NCBI RefSeq assembly: GCF_041296385.1
Contig: NW_027183981.1
Span: 2,110,501 to 2,174,500 of the forward strand
DNA length: 64,000 bases
Reading direction: 5' to 3'
DNA from: Aphelocoma coerulescens
Taxonomy: Eukaryota; Chordata; Aves; Passeriformes; Corvidae
The position numbers and the translations under genes are program-made. The notes below the pieces were generated by a model. The model did not search any database, had not been told where the DNA came from, and worked only from the letters and a program-made list of their open reading frames with translations. Each line of letters starts with the position of its first letter. Position 1 is the stretch's first letter. Of this stretch, positions 1 through 7,167 are shown one piece after another.

Positions 1-1
1 G

Positions 2-832
2 AGATTTAAAGACGGAGGGCTGGGGTTTATCAAATTGGCGGCGCTTATACCTAGTATTCAAGCGCGAAGATTGCACAGATTAGCTCAATCTTCGGATGGG
101 ACCTTGGTTTCTTTTTTGAAGGGTGAACATCTAGAATTGATACATGAGAAATTATGGGTTAAAGCTGGGGGTGTACGAGAGTCCGTCCCCCAAATTTGGG
201 ACCCCATCCCATTGATGGAAGTCGCTAGCGAGGGGAGTGAAGCCTTGTCTGAGTGGGAGGCACCACGTTCCAAGCTTCGCCTTCCTAGGCCCTGTGACTG
301 GCGGAAGGTGGAATTCAATAAATGGAAACATCTGGTTGCCCAGGGCCATGGGATCGAAAATTTTGAGAATGATAAGATCAGTAATGACTGGTTGATGCAT
401 TACCGCAGCATCCCTCACAGAAAACTCATAACGGCGCTGCAATTAAGAGCGAAGGTCTACCCCACTCGGGAATTCTTAGCAAGGGGTAGACACGATGTCT
501 GTGTTCGATCCTGCAGACACTGCGGCGCCGAATATGAATCAGCGTCCCATGTCATCGGAAAATGCCCAATTACTCAGGACGCCAGAATTAAAAGGCATAA
601 TTTCATCTGCGAAACCCTTAGCCGAGAAGCTAAGAGGGAGAATTGGACGGTTTTCCAGGAGCCGCATTTGAGAGATGAAGAAAATGAGTTATTTAAGCCT
701 GATTTAATCTTTGTGAAGGATGCTAAGGCACTTGTAGTGGACGTAACAGTGAGATACGAGCACAGCAATTCTTCACTGAAAGGGGCCGCTGTGGAGAAGG
801 CAAAAAAGTATCCTTCTTCCACAGATTTGTGA
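2..832 (+). CDS. R2 linker, CCHC motif and restriction-like endonuclease segment, copy 0 (partial at left edge)
   Basis: This is the C-terminal part of the R2 protein, which cuts the 28S rDNA target to start target-primed reverse transcription. The frame is open from the window edge. It begins with the conserved linker (KDGGLG, then IQARRLHR). Counting from the TTG at 35, a CCHC motif lies at residues 160-177 (C-X2-C-X8-H-X4-C). It is followed by RHN and by the nuclease signature KPD at 221-223, PD-X12-D, with the second Asp at 236 inside ALVVDVTVRYE. These are the PD-(D/E)XK-like catalytic positions of R2 nucleases. The frame stops at 830-832, short of the family C-terminus. The missing tail follows in another frame (813-1049), so one extra base near 812 has truncated the protein. 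Confidence 0.94.
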   Translation, partial: RFKDGGLGFIKLAALIPSIQARRLHRLAQSSDGTLVSFLKGEHLELIHEKLWVKAGGVRESVPQIWDPIPLMEVASEGSEALSEWEAPRSKLRLPRPCDWRKVEFNKWKHLVAQGHGIENFENDKISNDWLMHYRSIPHRKLITALQLRAKVYPTREFLARGRHDVCVRSCRHCGAEYESASHVIGKCPITQDARIKRHNFICETLSREAKRENWTVFQEPHLRDEENELFKPDLIFVKDAKALVVDVTVRYEHSNSSLKGAAVEKAKKYPSSTDL

Positions 833-1049
833 CCTCACTAATGTAACATCTGTAGAGTTCACTGGTTTCCCCTTAGGAGCGCGGGGGAAATGGTATGAGA
901 GGAACTCTGAATTGCTACAGGCCTTGGGACTCTCTAAAACGAGGCTAGGGAGACTAGCCCGGGCCCTGGCATCCAGAGCACTCTTCTCTTCTGTAGATAT
1001 CGTACATATGTTCGCAAGCAAAGCCAGATTGTTTGTACCTTTACAATAA
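813..1049 (+). pseudogene. R2 C-terminal tail in a shifted frame, copy 0
   Basis: In the frame one base on from the endonuclease frame, the sequence reads on with the R2 C-terminal signature GFPLGARGKWYE, then LLQALGLS and a Leu/Ala/Arg-rich end, stopping at TAA 1047-1049. An AATAAA overlaps this stop (1045-1050). The tail belongs to the same protein but cannot be reached from the endonuclease frame, which ends at 832. The equivalent tails are at 4995-5231, 9177-9413, 13359-13595, 17541-17777, 21723-21959, 25905-26141, 30086-30322, 34267-34503, 38449-38685, 42630-42866, 46812-47048, 50994-51230, 55175-55411, 59357-59593 and 63539-63775. Confidence 0.85.
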
Positions 1050-1240
1050 AGGCCCCTTCCCTGAGTGGTTCGAGCTGGACAGTGGAATTGGTTTTGGGTG
1101 GGAGGGGTTCACCCGTCATAACGCGTCTTGCCCATATTTGGGCTACAAATTTGGATTCGACCAGGTGGACGGGCCACCTTTACTTAACCCAGAAAAGAAA
1201 CATACCATTTTATATGTTTATTAAATAGCCATAGTTACTA
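1050..1240 (+). other. R2 3' UTR and unit junction, copy 0
   Basis: About 180 bases follow the C-terminal stop without convincing coding content. In R2 the 3' UTR is the RNA structure recognised by the RT. A short hairpin is visible in it (GCCCA TATT TGGGC, about 1129-1142). The element end is probably at the A/T-rich run near 1211-1225. TAGCC at 1226-1230 is what follows R2 3' ends in 28S genes. Thirteen more bases then lead into the ribozyme of the next unit. The same stretch precedes every unit start. Confidence 0.7.
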
Positions 1241-1317
1241 ACTGGGCATAGCTGCAGAGGTCGCACCTCCTCGTGGTCCCGCCGGATACCCGTAAGGGTA
1301 ACTAAGTCGACCTCTGC
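1241..1317 (+). ncRNA. HDV-like self-cleaving ribozyme at R2 5' end, copy 1
   Basis: A double-pseudoknot HDV-type fold can be drawn by eye. P2 is a perfect 10-bp helix, 1254-1263 with 1308-1317. P3 is ACC/GGT (1265-1267 with 1275-1277), closing loop TCCTCGT. P1.1 can form between GG 1284-1285 and CC in the loop. P4 is TACCC/GGGTA (1287-1291 with 1296-1300), capped by GTAA. The joining strand ACTAAG holds the expected catalytic C at 1302. The stretch around P3 closely resembles the HDV antigenomic ribozyme. R2 elements are known to carry such ribozymes at the 5' end to release their RNA. P1 is weak: GGG 1244-1246 pairs with CCC 1278-1280 plus one U-G, and the outer positions are mismatched. 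Confidence 0.85.
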
Positions 1318-1546
1318 CCCAGTGTGAGTGAGGGGGTAATATCTCCCCTCCCTATTGCTGGACTCGCCACCCAGTGGTAGATTCACAAATCGCAGAAACA
1401 AATTTATTGGCGCAGCTATTTGCTGTTGCCCAAAGCCTTGTCCACGGGCATTAGTTGGACACAGTCTGCAGGTTGGTCGAGGGTTCCACCTGCAGACTCT
1501 GACAACCCTCTTTTAGATTTGACCAAATGCCATCTCGGTCTTGACA
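1318..1546 (+). promoter_or_regulatory. R2 5' leader with hairpins, copy 1
   Basis: This stretch between the ribozyme and the first coding segment has no convincing gene. It holds a GAGGGG/CCCCTC hairpin (1330-1335 with 1345-1350) and a strong hairpin with an 11-bp perfect stem (1463-1473 with 1488-1498, loop of 14). R2 is co-transcribed with rRNA and has no promoter of its own, and none is recognisable here. The same leader is found at the same offset (78 to 306 bases from the unit start) in all copies. Confidence 0.55.
1463..1498 (+). repeat. Inverted repeat / hairpin in the 5' leader, copy 1
   Basis: AGTCTGCAGGT is repeated as its exact reverse complement 14 bases later. Two further G-C pairs can form inside if one T bulges. 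It is preserved in all full units at +222 to +257 from the unit start. Function unknown; it may be a folded part of the leader RNA. Confidence 0.7.
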
Positions 1547-1939
1547 ATGGTACAATCTGTGGCTTTGCGGTACGTGTCTACGGCCACCCAAACTGACCCT
1601 TTAGATCTGTGGGTTAGAGAGGCCAGAATTCCACCACTATCTGTGGTGTTAGAGGAGGAAAGAATCAATCTTGTACCTTTGGAGTTTATAAACTCCAAAG
1701 TTGCTCTTGAAGTTGGGAGCCATCTGGGTAACACCGCAGATTGTCTGGCTGTATTTCCTGAACCTTATGAAATCTTGCCCTTTGGGCTGGTTCAGGAAGA
1801 AATAAATGGGTGTGAAACAAGAGAAATAGAGGAGCCAATGACACCTGGGACTCCTCCGGGATCAGAGGGGGCGGAACAATTACAGGAACTCCTGTTATGT
1901 CTGTCCCGGACAAAAATCCATCATGTCCAAGGTGTCTGA
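1547..1939 (+). CDS. Putative R2 N-terminal segment upstream of the zinc fingers, copy 1
   Basis: An open frame from ATG 1547 (about 130 residues; open upstream to 1523). It contains ATQTDP near the start and an acidic, proline-rich stretch (PMTPGTPPGSEG) near residue 110. R2 proteins carry a poorly conserved N-terminal region before the fingers, and the position fits. The finger frame is different. It is open from 1816 and would follow naturally after the G run at 1867-1871, so a one-base loss in that run probably split the two. No domain is recognised. Whether translation ever began at this ATG is uncertain, since R2 ORFs often lack a clear start codon. Confidence 0.55.
   Translation: MVQSVALRYVSTATQTDPLDLWVREARIPPLSVVLEEERINLVPLEFINSKVALEVGSHLGNTADCLAVFPEPYEILPFGLVQEEINGCETREIEEPMTPGTPPGSEGAEQLQELLLCLSRTKIHHVQGV
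1678..1699. repeat. 22-bp perfect palindrome, copy 1
   Basis: A perfect 22-base self-complementary sequence centred on TTTATAAA, inside the N-terminal coding segment. It is present at +437 to +458 of every full unit. Confidence 0.85.
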
Positions 1940-2961
1940 CCCGGTTTACTAATACGCTGGGGTTAACAGACCATCTAAAGACGTCCCATGGCTGTAATAA
2001 GATCTGGTTTAGGTGCTCTAAGTGTGGTAAACAAAATCTGAAATACCACAGTATCTCCTGTCATGTCCCTCGGTGCAAAGGTGAAGGATTTGTGGCCCCT
2101 ACGGGTAGCTGGGTCTGTGAGGTGTGCTCTAGAGGTTTTGCTACAAAGATTGGACTGGGACAGCACAAGAGGTTACAACATCCTCTTGTGTGTAATGTGG
2201 AACGGATAGCTGCCTCTCACCCCAAAGAAACATCTTTGCGGGGGGCCCATAAGAAGGTATGGACCGAGGAGGAAGAGGCTCTCCTGAATCAATTGGTGGT
2301 TAAGTTTGCTGGTAGCAGGAACATCAATCAGCTAATAGCGGAGCACTTGCCATCTAAGACGCCAAAGCAGATTAGTGACAAAAGACGCCTTCTAGGAAAA
2401 GGTCCCTCAAAGAAAGTTCGATTTAGAGAAGGCGGGGCTGTAGGCAGAGAAGAACCTCCCCAATCTGCTAAGGGGCAAAGTGAGGGACGCTTGGTGCTCC
2501 ACTATCATGATATCATCAAGCTGAAGCTATCGGCCGGCGAGTTCACCGTGTGTCAGGAGGCCTTTGAGAAAATAATGCAGGGGCAAGATCCGCAATCAGT
2601 GGTGAACGAAGTGTATGAGAAGTTTCGGGATAGCCAGGATAGGCTTAACCATAAAGTGTCTAAGCCGCGAAGGCCCCGGGGGCCTCGAGGCCAAAAAGCA
2701 TCCAGGGTGACAACTAAACGGATGCAGAAAAGGGCCGTTAAGCGAGGAAAATATCTGAGATATCAGAGGTTGTTTCAGATACATAGAGGGAGGTTGGCAC
2801 GGGTTATTTTGGATAACACGGAAGCCCTGCAGTGCCAAATACCATCTGGTGTTATCCACAGTGCACATTTAAAGAGAGATGGGAAACATCTGTCTGTTTT
2901 AGTGGTCTTGAATCCTTCCCAGTATATAGGGAGGCGGATAACACCATGTTTCGAGACCTGA
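1897..2961 (+). CDS. R2 zinc-finger and Myb DNA-binding segment, copy 1
   Basis: The N-terminal target-binding part of the R2 protein (354 residues from ATG 1897; no stop upstream until 1813). It has three fingers: C2H2 (C10, C13, H26, H31), CCHC (C40, C43, H56, C60) and C2H2 (C74, C77, H90, H95). A Myb/SANT-like helix set follows at about 118-168 (W122, then TEEEEALL, then KTPKQISDKRRLL). Three fingers place it in the R2-A clade. A basic region (about 253-300, PRRPRGPRGQK) leads towards the RT. The frame ends at TGA 2959-2961. From about 2881 the reading is already off-frame: the next frame carries the protein-like text (YREADN, FRDLISERDW). The original protein ran straight on into the RT. 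Residue 270 is Arg in this copy and Gly in most others. Confidence 0.93.
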   Translation: MSVPDKNPSCPRCLTRFTNTLGLTDHLKTSHGCNKIWFRCSKCGKQNLKYHSISCHVPRCKGEGFVAPTGSWVCEVCSRGFATKIGLGQHKRLQHPLVCNVERIAASHPKETSLRGAHKKVWTEEEEALLNQLVVKFAGSRNINQLIAEHLPSKTPKQISDKRRLLGKGPSKKVRFREGGAVGREEPPQSAKGQSEGRLVLHYHDIIKLKLSAGEFTVCQEAFEKIMQGQDPQSVVNEVYEKFRDSQDRLNHKVSKPRRPRGPRGQKASRVTTKRMQKRAVKRGKYLRYQRLFQIHRGRLARVILDNTEALQCQIPSGVIHSAHLKRDGKHLSVLVVLNPSQYIGRRITPCFET

Positions 2962-2985
2962 TTTCAGAGAGAGACTGGTAAGAAC

Positions 2986-4167
2986 TTGAATGAGATGTGT
3001 AAAACCTCCGCTCCTGGGCCAGATGGGATTGCTCTGGGTCATCGTATTAAAATAGACCCTAAGTTCTCCCAGTTGACAGAGATCTTCAACCTCTGGCTTG
3101 CCACCGGAACTTTACCGGACGCGCTGCGGGACTGCCTGACAGTTTTGATACCCAAGTCATCCAATGAGGAGAAACCTGGTGATATCAACAACTGGAGGCC
3201 TATCACCATTGCTTCAGTGGTGTTTAGGTTGTTCTCCAGGATCGCGAATGCGAGACTGGCCCGTGCATGTCCCATTAACCCCAGACAACGGGGTTTTATC
3301 AGCGCATCAGGCTGTTCTGAGAACCTTAAGCTGTTACAGCTTTTGGTTAAGAAGGCAAAACAGGAACATAGAAGTTTGGGGGTGGTATTTGTGGATATTG
3401 CCAAGGCATTTGATACCGTTTGCCAGCAGCATATTATAGCTGGTTTGGTTAAGAGGGGAGTTGATTCCCATATAATCCATCTAATTGGTGAGATGTACAG
3501 GAATATTAAGACGTACATCGTCGCCAAGAATGGGAAAACAGACCCCATTAACACCTGCTCCGGTGTTAAACAGGGCAACCCAATGTCACTTTTGTTATTC
3601 AACCTGGCGCTGGATCCTCTCCTATGTAAACTGGAAACGGAAGGGTGTGGATTCCATCTTGGTGGATTTAAGATTACGGCCATGGCCTTCGCAGATGATC
3701 TGGTGCTTCTGAGCGACTCATGGGAAGGCATGTGTTATAACATCAAAATTTTGGAGACCTTTTGTGAGCTTACTGGTCTCCGAACTCAAGAAGAGAAATG
3801 CCACGGCTTTTACATCAAGCCGACCAAGGACGCGTATACCATCAGTGACTGTCCTGCTTGGCAAGTTGGAGGGACTCCCCTCAACATGATCAACCCGGGA
3901 AGCTCAGAGAAATATCTTGGCACACAGATTGACCCTTGGACCGGTTTCGCTGATCCTGGCCTTCCTACGAAACTTGAAGAATGGCTTCATCGGATTGGTA
4001 GCGCACCACTTAAACCTCTTCAGAAAGCCGATAGGACATATACCATCCCTAGACTGATATATCTGGCTGACCATACCAATGTAAAAACTGGGCTCCTCGA
4101 ATCCCTTGACTTGATGATACAAAAAATCGGTCAAGGAGCGGCTTCATCTCCCAACTTGTACATGTGA
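2986..4167 (+). CDS. R2 reverse transcriptase segment, copy 1
   Basis: The RNA-dependent DNA polymerase that copies R2 RNA from the nicked 28S target. The frame is open from 2962 and no ATG is expected, because this is the interior of a polyprotein. Landmarks counted from 2986: SAPGPDG (8-14), NWRPI (motif 1), RGF (motif 2), motif A FVDIAKAFD with Asp 137, motif B GVKQGNPMS (193-201), motif C FADD with Asp 237 and 238, and LGTQIDPW. The catalytic Asp triad is intact. Motif B is unusual: most relatives have GDPLSP. The frame runs off into unrelated residues after about 4120 and stops at 4167. The linker continues one base on, so an extra A in the A run at 4121-4126 has cut the RT from the endonuclease. 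Confidence 0.95.
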   Translation: MNEMCKTSAPGPDGIALGHRIKIDPKFSQLTEIFNLWLATGTLPDALRDCLTVLIPKSSNEEKPGDINNWRPITIASVVFRLFSRIANARLARACPINPRQRGFISASGCSENLKLLQLLVKKAKQEHRSLGVVFVDIAKAFDTVCQQHIIAGLVKRGVDSHIIHLIGEMYRNIKTYIVAKNGKTDPINTCSGVKQGNPMSLLLFNLALDPLLCKLETEGCGFHLGGFKITAMAFADDLVLLSDSWEGMCYNIKILETFCELTGLRTQEEKCHGFYIKPTKDAYTISDCPAWQVGGTPLNMINPGSSEKYLGTQIDPWTGFADPGLPTKLEEWLHRIGSAPLKPLQKADRTYTIPRLIYLADHTNVKTGLLESLDLMIQKIGQGAASSPNLYM

Positions 4168-5014
4168 TGCCATCCTGTATTCGAGATTTAAAGACGGAGG
4201 GCTGGGGTTTATCAAATTGGCGGCGCTTATACCTAGTATTCAAGCGCGAAGATTGCACAGATTAGCTCAATCTTCGGATGGGACCTTGGTTTCTTTTTTG
4301 AAGGGTGAACATCTAGAATTGATACATGAGAAATTATGGGTTAAAGCTGGGGGTGTACGAGAGTCCGTCCCCCAAATTTGGGACCCCATCCCATTGATGG
4401 AAGTTGCTAGCGAGGGGAGTGAAGCCTTGTCTGAGTGGGAGGCACCACGTTCCAAGCTTCGCCTTCCTAGGCCCTGTGACTGGCGGAAGGTGGAATTCAA
4501 TAAATGGAAACATCTGGTTGCCCAGGGCCATGGGATCGAAAATTTTGAGAATGATAAGATCAGTAATGACTGGTTGATGCATTACCGCAGCATCCCTCAC
4601 AGAAAACTCATAACGGCGCTGCAATTAAGAGCGAAGGTCTACCCCACTCGGGAATTCTTAGCAAGGGGTAGACACGATGTCTGTGTTCGATCCTGCAGAC
4701 ACTGCGGCGCCGAATATGAATCAGCGTCCCATGTCATCGGAAAATGCCCAATTACTCAGGACGCCAGAATTAAAAGGCATAATTTCATCTGCGAAACCCT
4801 TAGCCGAGAAGCTAAGAGGGAGAATTGGACGGTTTTCCAGGAGCCGCATTTGAGAGATGAAGAAAATGAGTTATTTAAGCCTGATTTAATCTTTGTGAAG
4901 GATGCTAAGGCACTTGTAGTGGACGTAACAGTGAGATACGAGCACAGCAATTCTTCACTGAAAGGGGCCGCTGTGGAGAAGGCAAAAAAGTATCCTTCTT
5001 CCACAGATTTGTGA
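4127..5014 (+). CDS. R2 linker, CCHC motif and endonuclease segment, copy 1
   Basis: Same domain set as copy 0, here with the linker start visible. The frame re-enters after the A run and reads through a Cys/Leu-rich stretch to AILYSRFKDGGLG, which joins RT to nuclease in R2. T4405 is a silent marker of this copy. The shifted C-terminal tail lies at 4995-5231. Confidence 0.94.
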   Translation, partial: SVKERLHLPTCTCDAILYSRFKDGGLGFIKLAALIPSIQARRLHRLAQSSDGTLVSFLKGEHLELIHEKLWVKAGGVRESVPQIWDPIPLMEVASEGSEALSEWEAPRSKLRLPRPCDWRKVEFNKWKHLVAQGHGIENFENDKISNDWLMHYRSIPHRKLITALQLRAKVYPTREFLARGRHDVCVRSCRHCGAEYESASHVIGKCPITQDARIKRHNFICETLSREAKRENWTVFQEPHLRDEENELFKPDLIFVKDAKALVVDVTVRYEHSNSSLKGAAVEKAKKYPSSTDL

Positions 5015-5422
5015 CCTCACTAATGTAACATCTGTAGAGTTCACTGGTTTCCCCTTAGGAGCGCGGGGGAAATGGTATGAGAGGAACTCTGAATTGCTAC
5101 AGGCCTTGGGACTCTCTAAAACGAGGCTAGGGAGACTAGCCCGGGCCCTGGCATCCAGAGCACTCTTCTCTTCTGTAGATATCGTACATATGTTCGCAAG
5201 CAAAGCCAGATTGTTTGTACCTTTACAATAAAGGCCCCTTCCCTGAGTGGTTCGAGCTGGACAGTGGAATTGGTTTTGGGTGGGAGGGGTTCACCCGTCA
5301 TAACGCGTCTTGCCCATATTTGGGCTACAAATTTGGATTCGACCAGGTGGACGGGCCACCTTTACTTAACCCAGAAAAGAAACATACCATTTTATATGTT
5401 TATTAAATAGCCATAGTTACTA

Positions 5423-5499
5423 ACTGGGCATAGCTGCAGAGGTCGCACCTCCTCGTGGTCCCGCCGGATACCCGTAAGGGTAACTAAGTCGACCTCTGC
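5423..5499 (+). ncRNA. HDV-like ribozyme, copy 2
   Basis: All stems and the joining strand match copy 1; P2 is 5436-5445 with 5490-5499. Confidence 0.85.
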
Positions 5500-5728
5500 C
5501 CCAGTGTGAGTGAGGGGGTAATATCTCCCCTCCCTATTGCTGGACTCGCCACCCAGTGGTAGATTCACAAATCGCAGAAACAAATTTATTGGCGCAGCTA
5601 TTTGCTGTTGCCCAAAGCCTTGTCCACGGGCATTAGTTGGACACAGTCTGCAGGTTGGTCGAGGGTTCCACCTGCAGACTCTGACAACCCTCTTTTAGAT
5701 TTGACCAAATGCCATCTCGGTCTTGACA

Positions 5729-6121
5729 ATGGTACAATCTGTGGCTTTGCGGTACGTGTCTACGGCCACCCAAACTGACCCTTTAGATCTGTGGGTTAGA
5801 GAGGCCAGAATTCCACCACTATCTGTGGTGTTAGAGGAGGAAAGAATCAATCTTGTACCTTTGGAGTTTATAAACTCCAAAGTTGCTCTTGAAGTTGGGA
5901 GCCATCTGGGTAACACCGCAGATTGTCTGGCTGTATTTCCTGAACCTTATGAAATCTTGCCCTTTGGGCTGGTTCAGGAAGAAATAAATGGGTGTGAAAC
6001 AAGAGAAATAGAGGAGCCAATGACACCTGGGACTCCTCCGGGATCAGAGGGGGCGGAACAATTACAGGAACTCCTGTTATGTCTGTCCCGGACAAAAATC
6101 CATCATGTCCAAGGTGTCTGA
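5729..6121 (+). CDS. R2 N-terminal segment, copy 2
   Basis: Protein identical to copy 1. Confidence 0.55.
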   Translation: MVQSVALRYVSTATQTDPLDLWVREARIPPLSVVLEEERINLVPLEFINSKVALEVGSHLGNTADCLAVFPEPYEILPFGLVQEEINGCETREIEEPMTPGTPPGSEGAEQLQELLLCLSRTKIHHVQGV

Positions 6122-7143
6122 CCCGGTTTACTAATACGCTGGGGTTAACAGACCATCTAAAGACGTCCCATGGCTGTAATAAGATCTGGTTTAGGTGCTC
6201 TAAGTGTGGTAAACAAAATCTGAAATACCACAGTATCTCCTGTCATGTCCCTCGGTGCAAAGGTGAAGGATTTGTGGCCCCTACGGGTAGCTGGGTCTGT
6301 GAGGTGTGCTCTAGAGGTTTTGCTACAAAGATTGGACTGGGACAGCACAAGAGGTTACAACATCCTCTTGTGTGTAATGTGGAACGGATAGCTGCCTCTC
6401 ACCCCAAAGAAACATCTTTGCGGGGGGCCCATAAGAAGGTATGGACCGAGGAGGAAGAGGCTCTCCTGAATCAATTGGTGGTTAAGTTTGCTGGTAGCAG
6501 GAACATCAATCAGCTAATAGCGGAGCACTTGCCATCTAAGACGCCAAAGCAGATTAGTGACAAAAGACGCCTTCTAGGAAAAGGTCCCTCAAAGAAAGTT
6601 CGATTTAGAGAAGGCGGGGCTGTAGGCAGAGAAGAACCTCCCCAATCTGCTAAGGGGCAAAGTGAGGGACGCTTGGTGCTCCACTATCATGATATCATCA
6701 AGCTGAAGCTATCGGCCGGCGAGTTCACCGTGTGTCAGGAGGCCTTTGAGAAAATAATGCAGGGGCAAGATCCGCAATCAGTGGTGAACGAAGTGTATGA
6801 GAAGTTTCGGGATAGCCAGGATAGGCTTAACCATAAAGTGTCTAAGCCGCGAAGGCCCCGGGGGCCTCGAGGCCAAAAAGCATCCGGGGTGACAACTAAA
6901 CGGATGCAGAAAAGGGCCGTTAAGCGAGGAAAATATCTGAGATATCAGAGGTTGTTTCAGATACATAGAGGGAGGTTGGCACGGGTTATTTTGGATAACA
7001 CGGAAGCCCTGCAGTGCCAAATACCATCTGGTGTTATCCACAGTGCACATTTAAAGAGAGATGGGAAACATCTGTCTGTTTTAGTGGTCTTGAATCCTTC
7101 CCAGTATATAGGGAGGCGGATAACACCATGTTTCGAGACCTGA
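6079..7143 (+). CDS. R2 zinc-finger/Myb segment, copy 2
   Basis: Three fingers and Myb intact; Gly at residue 270. Ends at the shared TGA. Confidence 0.93.
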   Translation: MSVPDKNPSCPRCLTRFTNTLGLTDHLKTSHGCNKIWFRCSKCGKQNLKYHSISCHVPRCKGEGFVAPTGSWVCEVCSRGFATKIGLGQHKRLQHPLVCNVERIAASHPKETSLRGAHKKVWTEEEEALLNQLVVKFAGSRNINQLIAEHLPSKTPKQISDKRRLLGKGPSKKVRFREGGAVGREEPPQSAKGQSEGRLVLHYHDIIKLKLSAGEFTVCQEAFEKIMQGQDPQSVVNEVYEKFRDSQDRLNHKVSKPRRPRGPRGQKASGVTTKRMQKRAVKRGKYLRYQRLFQIHRGRLARVILDNTEALQCQIPSGVIHSAHLKRDGKHLSVLVVLNPSQYIGRRITPCFET

Positions 7144-7167
7144 TTTCAGAGAGAGACTGGTAAGAAC

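Larger units (their letters stand above)
1..1240 (+). mobile_element. R2 copy 0, 3' end only (cut by window edge)
   Basis: The sequence enters in the linker between reverse transcriptase and endonuclease, then holds the CCHC motif, endonuclease, out-of-frame C-terminal tail and 3' UTR. It matches the 3' third of every other copy and abuts the ribozyme of copy 1. Confidence 0.95.
1241..5422 (+). mobile_element. R2 retrotransposon copy 1 (full unit, ORF broken)
   Basis: 4182 bp. Order: ribozyme, leader, N-terminal segment, three zinc fingers, Myb, RT, linker, CCHC motif, endonuclease, shifted C-terminal tail, 3' UTR. Variant bases: T1528, A2704 (Arg instead of Gly after KAS), C4120 and T4405. 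The coding region is interrupted at five points: the G run at 1867-1871, near 2881, near 2979, the A run at 4121-4126, and near 4994. Confidence 0.96.

Noticed and set aside
1045..1050. AATAAA as a polyadenylation signal
   Set aside because: It overlaps the tail stop codon about 180 bases before the element end. R2 RNAs do not depend on such a signal and chance occurrence is likely.
1033..1224. 63-codon frame across the 3' UTR
   Set aside because: It overlaps the end of the C-terminal tail in another frame, has no family features, and lies in a region expected to be structural RNA.
1523..1531. CCAAATGCC, like 28S sequence just after the R2 site (TAGCCAAATGCC)
   Set aside because: Only nine bases match and the following bases do not. 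It is inside the unit, and most copies have CCAAACGCC, so it is not a target remnant.
1687..1692. TATAAA inside the 22-bp palindrome as a promoter
   Set aside because: It lies within coding sequence, and R2 elements are transcribed with rRNA; nothing else supports a promoter.
3039..3731. Antisense open frame of 230 codons opposite the RT
   Set aside because: It lies exactly opposite the conserved RT motifs and shows no domain of its own; it repeats only because the unit repeats.
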